Source: an uncultured Bacteroidales bacterium
Lineage (GTDB): Bacteria; Bacteroidota; Bacteroidia; Bacteroidales; Muribaculaceae
Direction: 5' to 3'
Assembly: GCA_902776955.1 (NCBI GenBank)
Contig: CACYSG010000034.1
Coordinates: 1 to 36,808 of the forward strand
Length of the DNA: 36,808 nt
Of the stretch, positions 34,476 to 36,808 are shown piece by piece. The stretch's first letter is position 1. Each line of letters opens with the position of its first letter. The position numbers and the translations under genes were made by a program. Under the pieces are notes generated by a model. It worked only from the letters and a program-made list of their open reading frames with translations, was not told where the DNA came from and made no database searches.

Positions 34476-34958
34476 ATGAAGAAAGAATTGATGATTTTAC
34501 TGATGGCCTTGATGGTGAACCTCGTCGCGACGGCTACCGACTTTAAAACCTTTGAGAACGAGAAACTCACGATCAGCTATCCTGCCGATTGGGAGGTGTC
34601 TTTTTATGGTGATGACTGGATGAACGTGGCTTCGCCTGATGACGAGATTCGTTTTGATGTCACTTACAATGATTCTGGCCCAACAAAGAGTCAGCTGAAA
34701 GAGGCCGCTGACAATTGGGAGTACATGAAAACGAGCAACGGCCACAAGGTGGACCAGAAACTGGTCAAAGAAGACTATGCGCTCGTGCGGTCGATAGAAA
34801 CCGATGAGGACGACGGAACGCAAACCGTAGTCGTGTGGTTCCTGATGATTACCAAGGAGCCGGAAGGTTTCTCTGGATCAATTCAGAGCCCGATGAGCCG
34901 CGCCAACGAGGCTATCGACATACTGGTAGAAATGCTCGCAACCCTCTCCCAGAAATAA
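34476..34958 (+). CDS. small exported protein, PsbP/DcrB-like fold suspected
   Basis: A 160-residue protein with a signal peptide (MKKELMILLMALMVNLVATATD). The mature part opens with FENEKLTISYPADWEV, the kind of beta-hairpin start seen in PsbP- and DcrB/DUF1795-like proteins, followed by alternating beta strands, a helical segment and a final helix (ANEAIDILVEMLATL). No catalytic or binding motif is visible, and there is no lipobox. It has its own consensus promoter and ends 4 bases before a partial fold-back repeat. Function unknown; the fold suggestion is low confidence. Confidence 0.7.
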   Translation: MKKELMILLMALMVNLVATATDFKTFENEKLTISYPADWEVSFYGDDWMNVASPDDEIRFDVTYNDSGPTKSQLKEAADNWEYMKTSNGHKVDQKLVKEDYALVRSIETDEDDGTQTVVVWFLMITKEPEGFSGSIQSPMSRANEAIDILVEMLATLSQK

Positions 34959-34962
34959 CAAA

Positions 34963-35037
34963 AACGTGAGTTCGATGTAATTATCGCACTGATGCTCATT
35001 GTTTCTAATCTGTTGAGATGCAAAATTTTGCGTCTCA
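34963..35037. repeat. half copy of the fold-back element
   Basis: The left arm (AACGTGAGTTCGATGTAATT, then CACTGATGCTCATTG) resembles the reverse complement of the right arm of the 6461-6594 element. It ends in the near-perfect palindrome 35014-35037 centred on GCAAAATTTTGC. The second arm is absent; sequence coding for a leucine-rich-repeat protein follows at once. Confidence 0.7.
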
Positions 35038-35663
35038 CGGTTATCATATATGGTAATTACTACCGTTTGTCAAGTCATCCTTATACGGCATTTTCCGTAA
35101 CCCTGCAGAGTGTGCCGCTAGTACATGAATATTCAAAAAATGCGTTCTCGGAGTGCAAAATCAAGAGTGTAGTCCTTCCGAATTCACTCAAGGAAGTATG
35201 GGATAATGCTTTTTCAGAATGTACTTCGCTGACTACGCTCTCCATTCCAGCCAACATCAGGGAAGTCAGATGTTACGCATTCCTTGAATGCGTGAATTTG
35301 GAAACCATCCGCTCCTATGTTGTAGATCCTGATAACGCTTATTTCGAGAATTATTGTTTCATGGGAGTGCCAAAATCCTCCTGTACGGTGTATGTGCCCA
35401 AAGGGTCACTCGCAGCTTATCAAGATCACCATATTTGGGGCGAATTCTCGCATATCGTTGAGATGGAAGATGGATTGAAAGGCGATGTCAACGGTGACGG
35501 TGAAGTTAATATTGCTGACATCAATACTGTCATAGATGTCATTTTGAGTGGTAATGACAATATGAACTGTGATGTGAATGGTGACCACGAAGTCAATATT
35601 GCTGATGTAAATACCATTATCGACATCATCCTGGGTGGCTCTGTACCGACCGGCACCTTCTGA
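34992..35663 (+). CDS. 5'-truncated BspA-like LRR protein with dockerin-like C-terminus
   Basis: The frame encodes up to 223 residues but has no signal peptide: its first ATG lies inside the fold-back repeat arm, and its first 15 codons read the palindrome. Meaningful similarity starts at IYGNYYRLSS, which resembles the module opening GIYYRITS of the large BspA-like protein at 7611-11417. One or two LRR units follow (AFSECTSLTTLSIPANIREV), then VPKGSLAAYQ...WGEF and two dockerin-like repeats (GDVNGDGEVNIADIN and CDVNGDHEVNIADVN). The likely history is loss of the promoter and export signal at the repeat element. It may be a dead fragment or a cassette for recombination; expression is doubtful. 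Confidence 0.75.
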   Translation: MLIVSNLLRCKILRLTVIIYGNYYRLSSHPYTAFSVTLQSVPLVHEYSKNAFSECKIKSVVLPNSLKEVWDNAFSECTSLTTLSIPANIREVRCYAFLECVNLETIRSYVVDPDNAYFENYCFMGVPKSSCTVYVPKGSLAAYQDHHIWGEFSHIVEMEDGLKGDVNGDGEVNIADINTVIDVILSGNDNMNCDVNGDHEVNIADVNTIIDIILGGSVPTGTF

Positions 35664-35882
35664 CATTGAGACAATCACAATTCGTAATGGCGGATTACCG
35701 AAGAATACAAGTCCTGGCCTTGGATTGCGTCTCGCCCTTCAGTTAAAACTCGGCGTTTTTTAAAAGCAAACTCGGTTGTCCAACTTTTCCAAAATTATAA
35801 AAGTCAGGGTGAGCGTCAGCGCCCCATGAATAATAGTTCACCGAAAAATAAGAGGAAATGAGGTGTTTAGCGAAATATTCGC

Positions 35883-35890
35883 TACCTTTG
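35883..35890 (+). promoter_or_regulatory. candidate -7 box for the S41-like gene
   Basis: TACCTTTG matches TAnnTTTG, 36 bases before the ATG. No clear -33 box. Confidence 0.45.
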
Positions 35891-35926
35891 CCTACGTCTA
35901 CTGAAAGATAAATCGGAATTTGTAAT

Positions 35927-36808
35927 ATGAGAAAAGATAACCGCCATGTAGATGCGTCACTCGTATCTATGATATTTGTAGTCCTTTTTGTTTCGAATTG
36001 GCAAAGGTGCTGTGCCCAAATCGACAGTGTGATTTGTAATCTTCAAGACTTTAATTATCTTACGGCATATACCGAGGCTAATTATGCCGCTTATCCATCT
36101 ATCATCGAACATGGCCACACAGCCAATTACCAAAAACTAAAAGAGAATGTAAAAGACTCGCTCATGAGTGGGGCATGGGGTATAGAGCAGGCCGTGAGCG
36201 AATATGCTTACTGGTTTAGCCATTATTTTGATGCACATTACTATGCCGATCTTCCTTATTTCTGGCATGTTTGCAAAAGAAGAGATATTCCTGATTATTC
36301 TCACATCATGGATTATCATCCCAAACCTGTCTCCAAGAAAATAGATAAGACTACATGGTTAATTCGTGTCCCGTCATGTGCAGGCGAGTTTCCTACGAAC
36401 GCTTGGTTTGCAGAATCTGTCATGGGAGCCTTTGTTACCTTTAATGGTAGATCATCAAGCAAGATTTCCAGAACAATACTTCTTTAGGAACACCAGTCAT
36501 AACAGGTATCATCCCGAAATGCCAGGTTGGATGAAAAAACAACTGGAAAACGTGAAAGACGGAAAGCCGTTTGAGGTATGGGGAGATGATGACGCAGGAG
36601 ATGTAGATATTCCGCCACATGATGCAGACATCCACATTGCAATAATCATTGATAGGAAAACAGCCAGTGCAGCGGAAACTATACTCAGAGTTGCCAGAAA
36701 CTATTCCGACAACAAAAGAGTGACATTATATGGAAAAGAAAACTCAGCAGGATGTGCAGCGACAGGTAACCTTCTTCCTTTTCGTTTACCTCATAGCAGG
36801 ATTCAGGT
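35927..36808 (+). pseudogene. S41 (C-terminal processing) peptidase-like gene, frameshifted and cut by window end
   Basis: The first frame (35927-36487) starts with a signal-peptide-like MRKDNRHVDASLVSMIFVVLFVS and a helical domain (FNYLTAYTEANYAAYPSIIEHG). It then reads KTTWLIRVPSCAGEFPTNAWFAESV before meaning is lost near 36421. From about 36423 a second frame continues with WEPLLPLMVDHQARFPEQYFF, later IIIDRKTASAAETILRVAR, in which Ser of TASAAE is the S41 nucleophile, and YGKENSAG. The strand that should lie between (LIIDxRGNGGG type) is missing from both frames. Roughly 20 codons therefore appear deleted out of frame, similar in kind to the pruA lesion. The gene continues past 36808. Substrate unknown. 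Confidence 0.7.

Noticed and set aside
35664-35926. A stretch reading TITIRNGGLPKN and GLGLRLALQ that faintly resembles the ATP-binding end of a histidine kinase.
   Set aside because: Only about 25 codons, with no other kinase motif before or after. Too short to support a call.

Overview
The window is a 36.8-kb piece of a Bacteroidales chromosome. The evidence is the Bacteroidota promoter signature (TTTG, about 20 bases, then TAnnTTTG) in front of several genes, a Bacteroidota-type RNA polymerase omega subunit beside a BamD lipoprotein, an S9B dipeptidyl peptidase IV, BspA-like leucine-rich-repeat proteins, and secreted proteins ending in paired dockerin-like repeats. The GC-rich housekeeping genes together with this tail type suggest Muribaculaceae or a Prevotella-like relative; the genus is inference. 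Two genes carry out-of-frame gaps of similar size, so a metagenome-assembled contig is possible. I see no tRNA, rRNA, CRISPR array or complete insertion sequence.

Layout. Positions 1-3.2 kb (+): valS, lacking only the first base of its start codon, a terminator, then an RpiB-family isomerase. 3.3-7.4 kb (-): a secreted endonuclease I with a dockerin-like tail behind rlmN, then a fold-back repeat element and an exported alpha/beta hydrolase. 7.6-11.4 kb (-): a 1268-residue BspA-like protein with five related modules and a dockerin-like tail. 11.5-12.0 kb: no gene, but hairpins resembling the ends of an IS200/IS605-type relic. 12.1-15.1 kb (-): ornithine catabolism, rocD followed by a broken pruA (ornithine to glutamate semialdehyde/P5C to glutamate). 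15.4-17.9 kb (-): HU, a 30-residue AURKAIP1/COX24-type gene, a 357-base leader with a long stem, and RNase E/G.

18.2-25.2 kb (+): a SufT/MIP18-like protein, LpxH, IspD and RecG (overlapping), then a GHL10-type glycoside hydrolase with a dockerin-like tail. 25.2-28.9 kb (-): miaA, dipeptidyl peptidase IV and Bcp peroxiredoxin. 29.0-30.2 kb (+): bamD and rpoZ. 30.5-32.5 kb (-): an overlapping patatin-recX-comF operon. 32.7-35.0 kb (+): a CPBP membrane protease, a HAD hydrolase and a small exported protein. 35.0-36.8 kb: a more AT-rich, decaying end with a 5'-truncated BspA-like gene and a frameshifted S41-like protease running off the window.

Most genes are conserved core functions in translation, envelope and isoprenoid biogenesis, DNA repair and redox defence. 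The accessory layer consists of secreted proteins with a shared C-terminal dockerin-like module, and of several families of short intergenic repeats: a fold-back palindrome, a REP-like palindrome, 9-base-period arrays and 7-base arrays. Many of these lie directly against gene 3' ends.
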